Shown: positions 1 to 7,981 of the stretch, piece after piece
Layout: the number at the start of each line of letters is the position of its first letter
Position numbering within the stretch: position 1 is the first letter of the stretch
NCBI GenBank assembly: GCA_005881715.1
Contig: VBEE01000050.1
Span: 45,471-81,066, forward strand
DNA length: 35,596 nucleotides
Source: Chloroflexota bacterium
GTDB lineage: Bacteria; Chloroflexota; Dormibacteria; CF-121
Reading direction: 5' to 3'
Made by a program: the position numbers and the translations under genes
Notes under the pieces: model-generated
Seen by the model: only the letters and a program-made list of their open reading frames with translations
Databases searched by the model: none
What the model was told of the DNA's origin: nothing

Positions 1-156
1 ATCGATCGAGGTGCAGGTCAGCGAAATGGAGCAGGCGAAGGGCCACAAATCCCCCGTAACCACGCGAATTGTGCCTGGCGCGATCGCATAAGCGAGCGCG
101 AAAGCAGCGCCCATTATAAAGGTTGGGCCGAGTTTATTTCGATCTGGCTGCGGTCT

Positions 157-162
157 TAGACT
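157..162 (+). promoter_or_regulatory. Probable -10 box of the WYL regulator
   Basis: TAGACT lies 12 bases before the ATG at 175. No convincing -35 and no Shine-Dalgarno sequence is visible. The same hexamer precedes two other genes in this window at a 6-base distance. Confidence 0.4.
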
Positions 163-174
163 GAACTCGCGAAA

Positions 175-1215
175 ATGGGTTCGTTCGAGAAGGGGGATCG
201 GGGCGCCCGCATCCTCAAGATTCAGACGCTGCTCCAGGGCAACCCCCGTGGGTTGACGACGGGCGAGATCGCGCGCCGGACCGGCGTCAATCCGCGTACG
301 ACGTATCGCGACGTGCGGGCCCTGGAGGCGATGAACGTGCCGATCTACGAGCACCAGGGGCGCATCCTGATCGACCCCAACTATTTCATCGCTCCCGTCA
401 AGTTCACGTTGCGCGAAGCGATGGCCTTGCTGATGGGCGTGCGGCTGATGCACCGGCACACCGACGAAGCCGATCCCGACGTCGCCGACGCGTTCACGAA
501 ACTGGCGGCGGTGATGCCGGCTCCCGTCGCCGAGTACGTGCACGCCACCGTTCGCCAGATGGCGGAACGGGCACCAAATCCGCTGTATTCGCGCGTCCTT
601 CAAACCATCGCGCTGAGCTGGGCCGGCCACCGAACGGTCCGGATCTGGTATCCGACCGCCGACCATCAGGTGAAGCCGCGCGTGATCGAGCCATATTTTC
701 TCGAGCCGTCATTAATCGGGCACAGCAGCTACGTCGTGGCACGCGACCGGGGATTGGGCGAGATGCGAACCTTCAAGCTGGTGCGCATCACCCGCGCGGA
801 GCCGATGTCCGACACCTACCAGATCCCGGCGACCTTCGACATCAACGAGTATCTCGCGGGCGCCTGGGGCATCTTTCACTCCGGCGAGCCGGTCGAAGTG
901 CAGATGCGCTTCTATCCGCCGGCGTCAGCTCGGGTCAAGGAATCGATCTGGCATCCATCGCAGCGGCTCAGCGACGGGCCGAAGGGCACACTGGACATGA
1001 CGGTGACGGTGACGGGGACCGTCGAGATCACCCCCTGGATCCTCGGCTGGGGCGATGCCGTTGAAGTCGTGGCGCCGCAAGACCTGCGCGACAAGATTGC
1101 GAGCGCGGGCGCAAAGATGGCCCTGCGCAATTCCGCTAAGAAGACGCCGGACCGCGCTTCGGCGCGGGCCGGCACGCGCGCGAAGCGCGCAGCTTCAGCG
1201 TCGGGCGGGCGCTGA
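175..1215 (+). CDS. WYL-domain transcriptional regulator with N-terminal HTH
   Basis: The protein (346 aa) looks like a ligand-sensing transcriptional regulator. Residues about 12-65 form a DeoR/HTH_11-type winged helix, with the recognition-helix stretch TGVNPRTTYRDVRALEAM. Residues about 140-215 form a WYL domain, recognisable from VRIWYPT and VEPYFLEP-like segments, and a C-terminal WCX-like region follows to about residue 310. The last 30 residues are Lys/Arg/Ala-rich and look disordered, which could add nonspecific DNA contact. Members of this family bind nucleotides or nucleic acid fragments and control DNA damage, defence or metabolic genes. No target is obvious here, because the downstream neighbour is convergent. 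A TAGACT box lies 12 bases before the ATG, so the leader would be very short. Family assignment is solid; the target is unknown. Confidence 0.9.
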   Translation: MGSFEKGDRGARILKIQTLLQGNPRGLTTGEIARRTGVNPRTTYRDVRALEAMNVPIYEHQGRILIDPNYFIAPVKFTLREAMALLMGVRLMHRHTDEADPDVADAFTKLAAVMPAPVAEYVHATVRQMAERAPNPLYSRVLQTIALSWAGHRTVRIWYPTADHQVKPRVIEPYFLEPSLIGHSSYVVARDRGLGEMRTFKLVRITRAEPMSDTYQIPATFDINEYLAGAWGIFHSGEPVEVQMRFYPPASARVKESIWHPSQRLSDGPKGTLDMTVTVTGTVEITPWILGWGDAVEVVAPQDLRDKIASAGAKMALRNSAKKTPDRASARAGTRAKRAASASGGR

Positions 1216-1324
1216 CGCGTCCGGAAGAGCGCAATCGGAGCTTGCCGCTCTTGCGGCAGCGACGAGCGCGTTGGAGGACACCGGCGTCAGCGCAACCGCC
1301 CGCTCAAGTTTCTCTGTAACTATG

Positions 1325-1534
1325 CTAGGCAGCGGCGCGGGGTTGCTTTCCGCAGGCGGGGCAGGGGGTTCCCGCCTTCAGCTCGGCGCGTTTGAAGGCG
1401 TGCCCTCCGCAATGAGGACACAGGGCGCCCGGACGAAGGGAGTGGCCCTGCTCGGCCTTCTGCATCCGTTCGCGCAAGCGGCTGTCGTCGTCACTCTCGA
1501 TGAAGCGCGGGTCACTGGGTGTCTGGGTGCTCAT
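1325..1534 (-). CDS. Small zinc-ribbon protein coupled to the UDG-like gene
   Basis: This 69-aa protein has two Cys pairs, CPHCGG (about residues 39-44) and CPACGK (about 58-63), spaced like a rubredoxin or zinc-ribbon fold. The first 35 residues are charged (SDDDSRLRERMQKAEQG) and probably helical. Its ATG overlaps the TGA of the upstream uracil-DNA-glycosylase-like gene in an ATGA junction, so translation is probably coupled and the products may work together. I infer a DNA- or protein-binding accessory role; the sequence does not show which. Confidence 0.7.
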   Translation of the reverse strand: MSTQTPSDPRFIESDDDSRLRERMQKAEQGHSLRPGALCPHCGGHAFKRAELKAGTPCPACGKQPRAAA

Positions 1535-2277
1535 GCGACCTTCAATTCCTGCGGCTGAAGTTCGTCGGCCCTGATCCGTTCGCCGACCGCGCGCGCGATG
1601 ACGTCTGGATGCAGGTCGATGCCGCGCTGGTACGGATGCACACTGAGGATCGCCGGTATGGTCCGCTTGCCGAGCTGGACCTCGAGCACCCGTCCGTGCA
1701 ACGTCGTCATCGGTCCCCACCCATCCCAGCTCCGCATCGTACGCCACCACAGGTGCCGGGCGACCGGCCCACCCATCGCGATCACCAGCCGCGGTGCGAT
1801 GGTCCCCATCAGGCTGTCCAGATGGCGGTCGACGCACTGATTGAGCGCGTCATCGGTGACCCGGTCGGGGTTCTCCGTCGCGCAGCGCACCGCCCAGGTG
1901 TGAAAGGCGAGCTCGAGGCTGTCGTGCTTCCCGGGTTTTAAGCCCAGGCGGCGGCGTGCGCCGCTCAGGACGGCTCGGACGAATTGGAAGTATGGATGCG
2001 GCGTCTCCGACGTCAGGTGGTGCTCGAGCGTCGCTTCCCGGTCCAGCCACTCGGCGAAGGCTTCGTTACTGGCGGCAGCGGCGTCGAGCGGGCTGGGGCT
2101 GATGAAGACGATGGGGGCGTGCGGGTTTCCGAATCCAATCTGGGGCCGTCGAAGCGGGCGCGCCAGGGCCTGGCAGGGACTGTCGGTGCCTGCGTCTGAC
2201 TCGGCAATCGCGCAGCCGTGGAGCCGCTTGAGCGCGTCGGAGCCGAAGAATTGCAGGTACTGCTGGCCCTTGCTCAC
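1531..2277 (-). CDS. Uracil-DNA glycosylase superfamily protein
   Basis: The 248-aa protein has the layout of the UDG superfamily. A motif-A-like segment at about residues 50-62 (GNPHAPIVFISPSP) sits in the place of the usual G-x-x-P catalytic loop. A central strand holds LVIAMGGPVARHL, and a C-terminal motif, SVHPYQRG (about 215), resembles the family HPS minor-groove loop. Enzymes of this superfamily remove uracil or other damaged bases from DNA. Motif A departs from the classic family 4 and 5 forms, so substrate and activity are uncertain. The gene starts with GTG and overlaps the zinc-ribbon gene by 4 bases at its end. It is divergent from the rhodanese gene across 82 bases. Confidence 0.7.
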   Translation of the reverse strand: MSKGQQYLQFFGSDALKRLHGCAIAESDAGTDSPCQALARPLRRPQIGFGNPHAPIVFISPSPLDAAAASNEAFAEWLDREATLEHHLTSETPHPYFQFVRAVLSGARRRLGLKPGKHDSLELAFHTWAVRCATENPDRVTDDALNQCVDRHLDSLMGTIAPRLVIAMGGPVARHLWWRTMRSWDGWGPMTTLHGRVLEVQLGKRTIPAILSVHPYQRGIDLHPDVIARAVGERIRADELQPQELKVA

Positions 2278-2347
2278 GCTGCAACGTTCGACGCACGGTG
2301 GCAGCCAAGCTTGCGCCGGCCATGCCCGCCGAAGGCCAGGCCGCGGT

Positions 2348-2353
2348 TAAGAT
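2348..2353 (+). promoter_or_regulatory. Leaderless -10 box of the rhodanese gene
   Basis: TAAGAT is followed by 6 bases and then the GTG start at 2360. There is no Shine-Dalgarno sequence. This spacing puts the transcription start on or next to the start codon. Confidence 0.5.
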
Positions 2354-2359
2354 TCCCCG

Positions 2360-2680
2360 GTGGCACGAGTTCCGGGAATTGACGTCAATCAGGTGCGGCA
2401 ACGCCTCGAAGTGGAACCGAAGCCGTTCCTGCTGGATGTGCGAGAACCCTGGGAGTACGCGGCCGGGCATGTGCCCGGCGCGCGGCTGATTCCGCTGGGC
2501 GAGTTGGAGCAGCGGGTATCGGAGGTGCCGCGTGATCGCCCGGTGCTCGCCATCTGCCACAGCGGCCAACGCAGCCTGGCGGCGGCCGGCTACCTGATCC
2601 AGCTGGGCTATACCGACATCCAGAACGTCGACGGCGGCACTGCCGCCTGGATCGAGCGCGGCTACCCGGTCGAGACCTGA
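2360..2680 (+). CDS. Single-domain rhodanese sulfurtransferase
   Basis: This 106-aa protein is one rhodanese domain of the GlpE/PspE size class. It carries the CH2A-like segment LLDVREPWEYAAGHVPGA (about 24-41), and the active loop CHSGQRS with the persulfide-carrying Cys66 and the loop-closing Arg71. The terminal GGTAAWIERGYPV is the usual GG-x-x-xW ending. It should transfer sulfane sulfur in the cytoplasm, since there is no signal peptide. The GTG start is chosen because a TAAGAT box lies 6 bases upstream and the protein then begins directly at the domain. No partner gene is evident. Confidence 0.9.
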   Translation: MARVPGIDVNQVRQRLEVEPKPFLLDVREPWEYAAGHVPGARLIPLGELEQRVSEVPRDRPVLAICHSGQRSLAAAGYLIQLGYTDIQNVDGGTAAWIERGYPVET

Positions 2681-2780
2681 GCGACAGACAGCTGTCAAAA
2701 CGGGGTGCTTGACTTTTGGGCATGAGCCCAACCACCATGGTGTCGACCAACCGTCCCGCTTACGTCCCCAAGGAGCTGCC

Positions 2781-3902
2781 GTGAACGTCCTGGAACTGGT
2801 CCTCGTCGTCCTGCTGCTGGCGGCCGTGATCGCCATGGTCTTTCTCCTGCTGATCCGCCGGCCCGGCCCGGATCAGGCCTCCCAGGCCGTGCTGCGCGCC
2901 CTTTCTGATCTTGGCGCGCTCAAATCGCACGTCGAAACGGTGAGCAACCAGCAGGGCACGCTCGGTCAGTCCCTTGGCATGCTGCAGGCGGCGGTGCAGG
3001 GCGTCGAAACCAAGGTGCTGGAAAGCTCCGCCGGCGTTCGCGATGCGCTCGGCAAAGACCTGTCGGATGCCCGGTTAGTCGTCGAGCGGCTGAAGGTCGA
3101 CGCGGAGGAGCGCCGCCGTATGGAAGAGGATGTCCAGGCGTCGGCACGCCGGATCGAGACCGTCCTGCTGGGCAGCCGCACCCGCGGCGCGGCCGGCGAG
3201 AACATCCTGCAGGATGCCTTCCGTCAGTTCCCGCCGCAGATGATCGATATGAATTTCCATGTGAATGGCAAGGTGGTCGAGTACGCGCTCGTCCTCGCCA
3301 ACGGTAAGCGGCTGCCCATCGACAGCAAGTGGCCTTCACCGGATCTGCTCGATCGGCTCAGCGACGAACTGCAGGAACCCGCGAAGGAAGCGTTGGTCGT
3401 CCAGGAGATCGAACGCGTCTTGCGGCTGAAGGTCCGTGAGGTGCGCCAGTACATCGATCCATCGGCCACCCTGGCGTTCGCCGTGGCGGCGGTTCCCGAC
3501 CCGGTCTTCAATGCCTGCCGCCGCGCGCATCTCGAAGCCTACCGGGAGGGCGTCATCCTGATGCCCTACAGCATGACGATCCCTTATCTGCTGGCGCTCT
3601 TTCGGCTGCATCTCCAGTACGCGCGCTCCATCGATCTCGAAAATCTCGAGGGTTACCTGCAACAGATCGACGATAACGTCACCGCGCTGGACCGCCTTCT
3701 TGAAAACAGCATCGCGCGGGGCAGCACGATGATTCAGAACGCCTTCAACGATGCCAAGCGCAACGTAGGACAGATGCGAGGCGCGCTGGCAGCGATGCGA
3801 GCCGTTCCCCAGGGCGCTCTGGGCGAGCAGCCGGAATTTCGCGAGATTGAGGAACCGAATCTGACGGTGCTGATGTCGGCGGGCGACCGCAAAGCCTACT
3901 AA
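2781..3902 (+). CDS. rmuC: DNA recombination protein RmuC homologue
   Basis: RmuC-family proteins are membrane-anchored, coiled-coil proteins with a nuclease-like core that limit rearrangements at inverted repeats. Here residues 1-24 form a transmembrane anchor. Residues about 35-130 are heptad-rich coiled coil. The core contains the family's signature stretches RGAAGENILQDAF (about 142-154) and LPIDSKWPSPDLL (about 185-197). I start the gene at GTG 2781, because AGGAG at 2771-2775 sits 5 bases upstream and the anchor then begins at residue 2. A start at 2709 would add 24 unrelated residues. The length (373 aa) is normal for the family. Confidence 0.9.
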   Translation: MNVLELVLVVLLLAAVIAMVFLLLIRRPGPDQASQAVLRALSDLGALKSHVETVSNQQGTLGQSLGMLQAAVQGVETKVLESSAGVRDALGKDLSDARLVVERLKVDAEERRRMEEDVQASARRIETVLLGSRTRGAAGENILQDAFRQFPPQMIDMNFHVNGKVVEYALVLANGKRLPIDSKWPSPDLLDRLSDELQEPAKEALVVQEIERVLRLKVREVRQYIDPSATLAFAVAAVPDPVFNACRRAHLEAYREGVILMPYSMTIPYLLALFRLHLQYARSIDLENLEGYLQQIDDNVTALDRLLENSIARGSTMIQNAFNDAKRNVGQMRGALAAMRAVPQGALGEQPEFREIEEPNLTVLMSAGDRKAY

Positions 3903-3905
3903 GAG

Positions 3906-4409
3906 TCAGGCGATGCTTGGCGTCCGCGCCAGCCGCATCACGAGCACCAGCAGGAGGAGGAAGCCGCCGCCCATCAGGTACATCATGTTGCTCGGCCCCG
4001 GGGACTCGTCGACAACCAATGGGTCGCTCGCCGTCACGGTGCCCGCCTCGTTGGTAACTTCAACCAGGTAGGTTCCCTGAGAAAGGTTGTCAGGCAGCTT
4101 CACGAGCAGGTGGTTCGCGTCGGGCACCTGCACGGTGGTCGCGGGCCGGCCGCCGACGTGGGCCGTGGTGGCAGGGGTCATGTACTGGCCGAGGATCATG
4201 ATGTTCGGCTGTACGGTGGGATTGACCTTCAACGGAGTGAGCTGGTAAATCTGCGGCGGCAGGATGGTGGGCGCCTTCCGTACCTGAACCGCCGGAGTGG
4301 GCTTCGCCGTAGGCGTGCGCCTGGTGGCCGCATAGGCCGGCGCCGTGGTCAGGGCGAGCGCCAGCACGCTTGCCAGGCCGCTCGCCAGTAGCCGCCGCGC
4401 TGCTGCCAT
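3906..4409 (-). CDS. Secreted, C-terminally anchored IPT/TIG-like protein
   Basis: This 167-aa protein has a Sec signal peptide (about residues 1-27, ending APAYA). A Pro/Thr-rich linker follows, then one beta-sandwich domain resembling IPT/TIG folds (about 65-135; note ILGQYM, VGGRPATTV and GTYLVEVTNEAGTV). A C-terminal transmembrane helix (about 145-162) is followed by a short basic tail. It would sit on the outer face of the membrane. There is no sortase LPxTG motif. Function is unknown; domains of this kind usually bind protein or polysaccharide. It is convergent with rmuC, with only 3 bases between them. Confidence 0.7.
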   Translation of the reverse strand: MAAARRLLASGLASVLALALTTAPAYAATRRTPTAKPTPAVQVRKAPTILPPQIYQLTPLKVNPTVQPNIMILGQYMTPATTAHVGGRPATTVQVPDANHLLVKLPDNLSQGTYLVEVTNEAGTVTASDPLVVDESPGPSNMMYLMGGGFLLLLVLVMRLARTPSIA

Positions 4410-4509
4410 GATCCTCTATCACAAGAAACGTCCATGACCACGCGGAATCGGTGGCGGAGTGGACCATTCGACCTGCGCAGACGGACGTAGTTGTAACCCT
4501 GGTCGCAAC

Positions 4510-4540
4510 AAAAAAGCCCCTGCCTGAGGAGCAGGGGCTT
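4510..4540 (-). terminator. Rho-independent terminator of the H1-like gene
   Basis: A 10-bp perfect stem (AAGCCCCTGC at 4514-4523 with GCAGGGGCTT at 4531-4540) encloses a 7-base loop. Read on the minus strand it is followed by six T residues, and it lies just downstream of the H1-like stop codon. Confidence 0.85.
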
Positions 4541-4554
4541 TCAAGCACGAATCT

Positions 4555-5013
4555 CTAGCGGCTGCCGCCTCCTGGCCAGGTCTGTTCCGGTGGCCGCTCG
4601 CCGATCTTGATTCGCTCCGAGCCGCCCGCCGAGCCGGACTCGGACTCGCTGCCCATGCCGGGCTCGCTGCCAAACCCGCCGTAGGAGGGCAGGCTCGGTG
4701 GCGGTTCGGCCGGCCGGGCCACGGGGCGCCCACCGGTAAAGGTGGTCGAGGGCTTCGGGGCAGCGGGCTGGACAGCCCGTACCGCCGCCGGCCTGGCTGC
4801 CGCCTTCTTCTTCGTCGAGCGTGCCGCGCCGGCCTTCTTTGCCGTGCTGCGCTTGGCCGTCGTCCGCTTGGTCGTGGACTTCCTGCTGCCGGCCTTCTTT
4901 GCCGTGCTCCGCTTGGCCGTCGCGCGCTTCGCGGTCGACTTCTTGCCGCCAGCCCGCTTCGCCGTGCTCCGCTTGGCTGTCGCCTTCTTCGATGATTTCT
5001 TCTTCGCCGCCAT
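4555..5013 (-). CDS. Histone-H1-like Lys/Ala/Ser/Thr-rich nucleoid protein
   Basis: The 152-aa protein begins with about 72 residues that are almost only Lys, Arg, Ala, Ser and Thr. They form three near-copies of a 20-residue unit of the type xTAKRSTAKKAGxxKSTxKR. The rest (about 75-152) is Pro/Gly/Ser-rich with acidic patches and looks disordered. Basic (A/S/T)K repeats of this sort occur in bacterial H1-like and HU-tail proteins that compact DNA. A strong Shine-Dalgarno (GGAGGAG) precedes the ATG. The gene has its own promoter and terminator, so it is a free-standing and probably well-expressed unit. DNA binding is inferred from composition. Confidence 0.75.
   Translation of the reverse strand: MAAKKKSSKKATAKRSTAKRAGGKKSTAKRATAKRSTAKKAGSRKSTTKRTTAKRSTAKKAGAARSTKKKAAARPAAVRAVQPAAPKPSTTFTGGRPVARPAEPPPSLPSYGGFGSEPGMGSESESGSAGGSERIKIGERPPEQTWPGGGSR
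4831..5010 (-). repeat. 60-bp coding tandem repeat, about three copies
   Basis: Units start at about 4831, 4891 and 4951 and share stretches such as GCCGTGCTCCGCTTGG at the same phase. Each unit encodes 20 residues of the basic domain of the H1-like protein, so copy number could vary without a frameshift. Confidence 0.8.
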
Positions 5014-5092
5014 TTCTCCTCCCTTCGGGTACGCGATTCAAGATCGCGCCTTGTGGTTCACGGGGATGGGGACCCGCTGCTGTTACCTGCGA

Positions 5093-5121
5093 TTTATAGC
5101 ATCGGCTTCCGGCAAAGACAA
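5093..5121 (-). promoter_or_regulatory. Sigma-70-type promoter of the H1-like gene
   Basis: Read on the minus strand, TTGTCT (5121-5116) and TATAAA (5098-5093) are separated by exactly 17 bases. The predicted start near 5086 gives a leader of about 70 bases with a strong Shine-Dalgarno sequence. This is one of the few canonical leadered promoters in the window. Confidence 0.65.
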
Positions 5122-5146
5122 GCATCTGTCACCCGTGATGGTGCCT

Positions 5147-6727
5147 TCAATAGCCAAGCACGCTGCTGGTCCCTGGACGCGGATCGCCAGCGCCAATCAG
5201 CATTGAGCCGTCGAGCTGGATCAGTTGCGCGGCTCCGCCCGCTTGCCAGCTGCCCAGCAACCGTGCTGTATGGCCCCACCCCCTCAAACGGGCAGCCGCC
5301 GCCTCCCCAAATCGACCTTCCAGGCTCAAAGCGGAGTCCGACCATGAGGTCGGCGCGCCCATGGTCCAGCGGGGTGCGTCAACCGCCGCCTGCGCTGACA
5401 TGCCGTGGTCGACGAGGTTGCTGATGAGCTGGAGGTTCGTTTGCACCTGCCAGAACGAGCCGGGCGTGCCGCCCACCACCACGGGCGTGTCGCCACGAAG
5501 CAGCATCCACGAGTTCAAGGTATGCATTGGCCGTTTCCCGGGAGCCAGCTGGTTGGGGCTATCCGTCTCGAGGTTGAAGCAGCGCATCCGATTGTTGAGA
5601 AGAATCCCGGTGCCGTCGGCGACGACGCCGTTGCCTCCGCCCGCGTAGAGGCTGTGGATATAGGAAACGACCGTTCGGTTCGCGTCGACGACGCAGAGGT
5701 ACGTCGTGTCGGCGTGGCCCGCCGTCTGGAGCGGCAGTGGGGCCGCCCGCCCTCGGTCGATCCGAGCCGCCAGGGCGTGAGCGCGTTTCTTCGACAGGAC
5801 GTCCTGGAGATTCAGCTGGGAGGCCCGCGGATCCCCAACCCTTCGAAGGCGCTCGTCCAGGGCGAGCTTATGCGCCTCCACTTGCTGGTGCACTCGGGCG
5901 GCCGGTTCGTCGGGAAGGCGAGAGGTTTCCAGGATGTTCAGCGCGACCAGGAGAATCACTCCCTGCGAGACGGGCGGCTGCTCCAGTACCGTCCAGCCGC
6001 GGTAGGTGGTGCTGATCGGTTGAAGGATGTCCGTTCGATGCTCGGCTAGATCACGAGCCGAAAATAATCCGCCGCCCTGCGCCGATGCCTGAACGATAGC
6101 CGCGGCGATGGGGCCGTGGTAGAAGGCGTCCAGTCCCTGCACCAGACTGCGCAGGGTCCGGGCCAGATCGGGTTGCCGGAGCACAGTGCCCTCGGCGGGT
6201 GGTCGGCCATCGGGGGCGAAGACCGCCATGGTGGCGGGATGCGCTCTGGCGATCGACAAGAATTCGCGAAGGTTGCGAGCCAGCCGGGCGGTTACGGGAA
6301 AGCCGTGCTCGGCATAGCCGATCGCGTCCTCGAACAACGCCGCCGGCGGCAGCGAGCCGTGTCGATCCAAGGCGACGCGCCAGGCATCGACGATGCCCGG
6401 AACCGTGGCGGCCAACCAGCCCGATTCGGGAATGCCGCCGGCGAAGCGCTCCAGCCGTGAGGCCAGCGGTGCCGCGCCGCTGCCGTTGATCGCCGTCAGG
6501 CTGCCTGGTCGAGCGCCGGCGATCAACATGAACGCGTCGCCGCCCAGCTGGCCGCTCAATGGTTCGACTACGGTCAGCACGGCGCCGGCCGCGATCGCCG
6601 CGTCGACGGCGTTGCCGCCATTTCGAAGGATCCGAAGTCCTGCCGCACTGGCGAGCGGGTTAACGCTGGCGATCATGCCGTGCGGCGCCCGACGCGGCTC
6701 CTGCGCCGGCCAGCTGTCGTCCGTCAC
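5147..6727 (-). CDS. ggt: Gamma-glutamyltranspeptidase family enzyme
   Basis: This 526-aa protein covers the whole Ntn-hydrolase fold of the family. ASAAGLRILRNGGNAVDAAIA (about 26-46) and PLSGQLGGDAFMLI (about 56-69) are N-terminal signatures. Autocleavage should occur before Thr341 in HADTTYLCVVD, creating the small subunit with the catalytic threonine. GGGNGVV and PGKRPMHTLNSWML-like segments complete the substrate site. No signal peptide is visible at this start, so the enzyme is probably cytoplasmic, unlike the classic periplasmic GGT. It would hydrolyse gamma-glutamyl amides such as glutathione or a related substrate. It follows the alpha/beta hydrolase gene by 19 bases and is probably co-transcribed. 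Confidence 0.9.
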   Translation of the reverse strand: MTDDSWPAQEPRRAPHGMIASVNPLASAAGLRILRNGGNAVDAAIAAGAVLTVVEPLSGQLGGDAFMLIAGARPGSLTAINGSGAAPLASRLERFAGGIPESGWLAATVPGIVDAWRVALDRHGSLPPAALFEDAIGYAEHGFPVTARLARNLREFLSIARAHPATMAVFAPDGRPPAEGTVLRQPDLARTLRSLVQGLDAFYHGPIAAAIVQASAQGGGLFSARDLAEHRTDILQPISTTYRGWTVLEQPPVSQGVILLVALNILETSRLPDEPAARVHQQVEAHKLALDERLRRVGDPRASQLNLQDVLSKKRAHALAARIDRGRAAPLPLQTAGHADTTYLCVVDANRTVVSYIHSLYAGGGNGVVADGTGILLNNRMRCFNLETDSPNQLAPGKRPMHTLNSWMLLRGDTPVVVGGTPGSFWQVQTNLQLISNLVDHGMSAQAAVDAPRWTMGAPTSWSDSALSLEGRFGEAAAARLRGWGHTARLLGSWQAGGAAQLIQLDGSMLIGAGDPRPGTSSVLGY

Positions 6728-6746
6728 GCCCGCGACATTGCCGTCC

Positions 6747-7538
6747 TCAGTGCGCCGTCAGCCAATCGCGCACCATCGCGTAGAGCGCGTCGTGCTCCAG
6801 GTCAACCGTCACGGTATGGCCGGAGCGCTCGAACCAGACCAGCTGCTTGTCCACCGAGCCAATCCGCCGCATGATATGCGGGGCGTTCGCGACGTCGACC
6901 GTGCGGTCGTTGCGGCCGTGCACGATCAGCGCCGGCGCCGAAATCGTGGGCAGCTCGCGGTCGACGACGCGGAGCAGCTGCAGCAGGCTCTCGATGCACA
7001 CGGTGGGACGGCGGGCGTAACTGTGGAGCAACCGTAAGGCGCTCGGGTCGCCGAGGTCGCAGTCAACCGCGGGCACGTGCCAGCGCACCACGTACTTCAG
7101 TGGGCCGATCACCTTGATCCGCCAGTCTCGGAAGTAGGTCGGCGATCCCATCGCGCCGATCGCGACCACGCCCTTCACATCCGGGTTGGTGGCCGCCAGG
7201 TGGAGCGCCAGCGTGCCACCGAGGGACTGGCCGGCCACGAACACCTCCGCGCAATCCTGGCGCAACGTCTCGTAGGCCAACTGGGCCGAAGCGGCCCAGT
7301 CGGTCCAGCGCGTCAGCGCCATCGCCTCCGGGGAAAGTCCGTGGCCGGCAAGTAACGGACCCATGACGTCATATCCGGCAGCGGCAAGGTACTCTCCAAG
7401 CCCCCGCATCTCGGGCGGCGTTCCGGCGAAACCGTGGATCAGCAGGCAGCCCCGAGTCCCGCCGCGAATGCGGAACGGCTGCAACTGGTCCGGCTCGGCC
7501 GGGCTGCTCCAGATCGGGTTCGTGCGCACGGCCATCAC
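6747..7538 (-). CDS. Alpha/beta hydrolase, carboxylesterase/monoacylglycerol lipase type
   Basis: The 263-aa protein is an alpha/beta hydrolase. It has an oxyanion segment LLIHGFAGTPPEMRGLG (about 32-48), nucleophile Ser in VAGQSLGG (about 100-107), acid Asp in VHGRNDRTV (about 208), and His in RSGHTVTVD (about 240). The lid pattern and HGFAGTP loop resemble Est30-like carboxylesterases and monoacylglycerol lipases. There is no signal peptide. Start: GTG 7538 with an immediate ATG; a TAGACT box ends 6 bases upstream, so the message is probably leaderless. It heads an apparent two-gene operon with the gamma-glutamyltranspeptidase. Natural substrate is unknown. Confidence 0.88.
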   Translation of the reverse strand: MMAVRTNPIWSSPAEPDQLQPFRIRGGTRGCLLIHGFAGTPPEMRGLGEYLAAAGYDVMGPLLAGHGLSPEAMALTRWTDWAASAQLAYETLRQDCAEVFVAGQSLGGTLALHLAATNPDVKGVVAIGAMGSPTYFRDWRIKVIGPLKYVVRWHVPAVDCDLGDPSALRLLHSYARRPTVCIESLLQLLRVVDRELPTISAPALIVHGRNDRTVDVANAPHIMRRIGSVDKQLVWFERSGHTVTVDLEHDALYAMVRDWLTAH

Positions 7539-7544
7539 GTTCGC

Positions 7545-7550
7545 AGTCTA
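7545..7550 (-). promoter_or_regulatory. Leaderless -10 box of the alpha/beta hydrolase gene
   Basis: Read on the minus strand, TAGACT is followed by GCGAAC and then the GTG start. No Shine-Dalgarno sequence is present. Confidence 0.55.
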
Positions 7551-7641
7551 TCGGCCCGCAAGTTCGGTAAGCCGCAGCGGGTTATATGGGCCGGCGAGGC
7601 TCTCGCCCTCGGCGTCGGGCCGGGCGACCGCAACTGTGGGG

Positions 7642-7974
7642 GTGAACAAGCGGATGGCGATCGTCGGGTGGCTCGTCGCACTGGCCTTGGGCATCCTGCT
7701 CGCTCTGTTCTCGGTGGAAAACCAGCAGCCGGCCACGATCAACGTGCTCGGCGCCAGCTACCAGAACATTCCCATCTGGGTCGTGATGCTCGCCAGCGCT
7801 GCGCTCGGCGCCCTGATGGCGATCGTGATCAGCCTCGTCGACCGGGTGCGCTGGTACATGGCGAGCCGCTTTACCAAGAAGGTCCTGACCGAGCACAAAA
7901 GGATGATCATGCAACGCGACGACCGCATCAGCGAGCTGGAGCAGGAAGTGCTCCGGCTTCGGGGAGCTGCCTGA
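7642..7974 (+). CDS. LapA-domain small membrane protein
   Basis: This 110-aa protein has two transmembrane helices (about residues 5-25 and 45-66) separated by the SVENQQPATINVLG segment typical of the lipopolysaccharide-assembly-protein-A domain (DUF1049). A basic, heptad-like cytoplasmic tail ends in DDRISELEQEVLRLRG, a clear coiled coil. In enterobacteria LapA helps regulate LPS assembly; in this organism I infer only an envelope role. The start is either GTG 7642, preceded by a G-rich run, or ATG 7654. It opens a three-gene cluster with gaps of 7 and 8 bases to the next genes. Confidence 0.75.
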   Translation: MNKRMAIVGWLVALALGILLALFSVENQQPATINVLGASYQNIPIWVVMLASAALGALMAIVISLVDRVRWYMASRFTKKVLTEHKRMIMQRDDRISELEQEVLRLRGAA

Positions 7975-7981
7975 GCGACCG

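Noticed and set aside
2-91. Open frame of 29 codons at the window edge that ends at TAA 89-91, possibly the C-terminus of an upstream gene.
   Set aside because: Too short to identify, with no recognisable motif; other frames are also open here.
1243-1258. Hairpin TGCCGC-N4-GCGGCA between the convergent WYL and zinc-ribbon genes.
   Set aside because: A six-base stem without a T run is expected by chance in GC-rich DNA; not convincing as a terminator.
1055-1558. Long plus-strand open frame across the end of the WYL gene and the zinc-ribbon gene.
   Set aside because: It is antisense to a protein with clear Cys motifs, and its own translation is low in recognisable structure. It is a high-GC shadow frame.
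4836-4986. CRISPR-like spacing of the repeated segments near 4.9 kb.
   Set aside because: The repeats are contiguous, in frame and coding for a basic repeat protein; there are no spacers and no cas genes.
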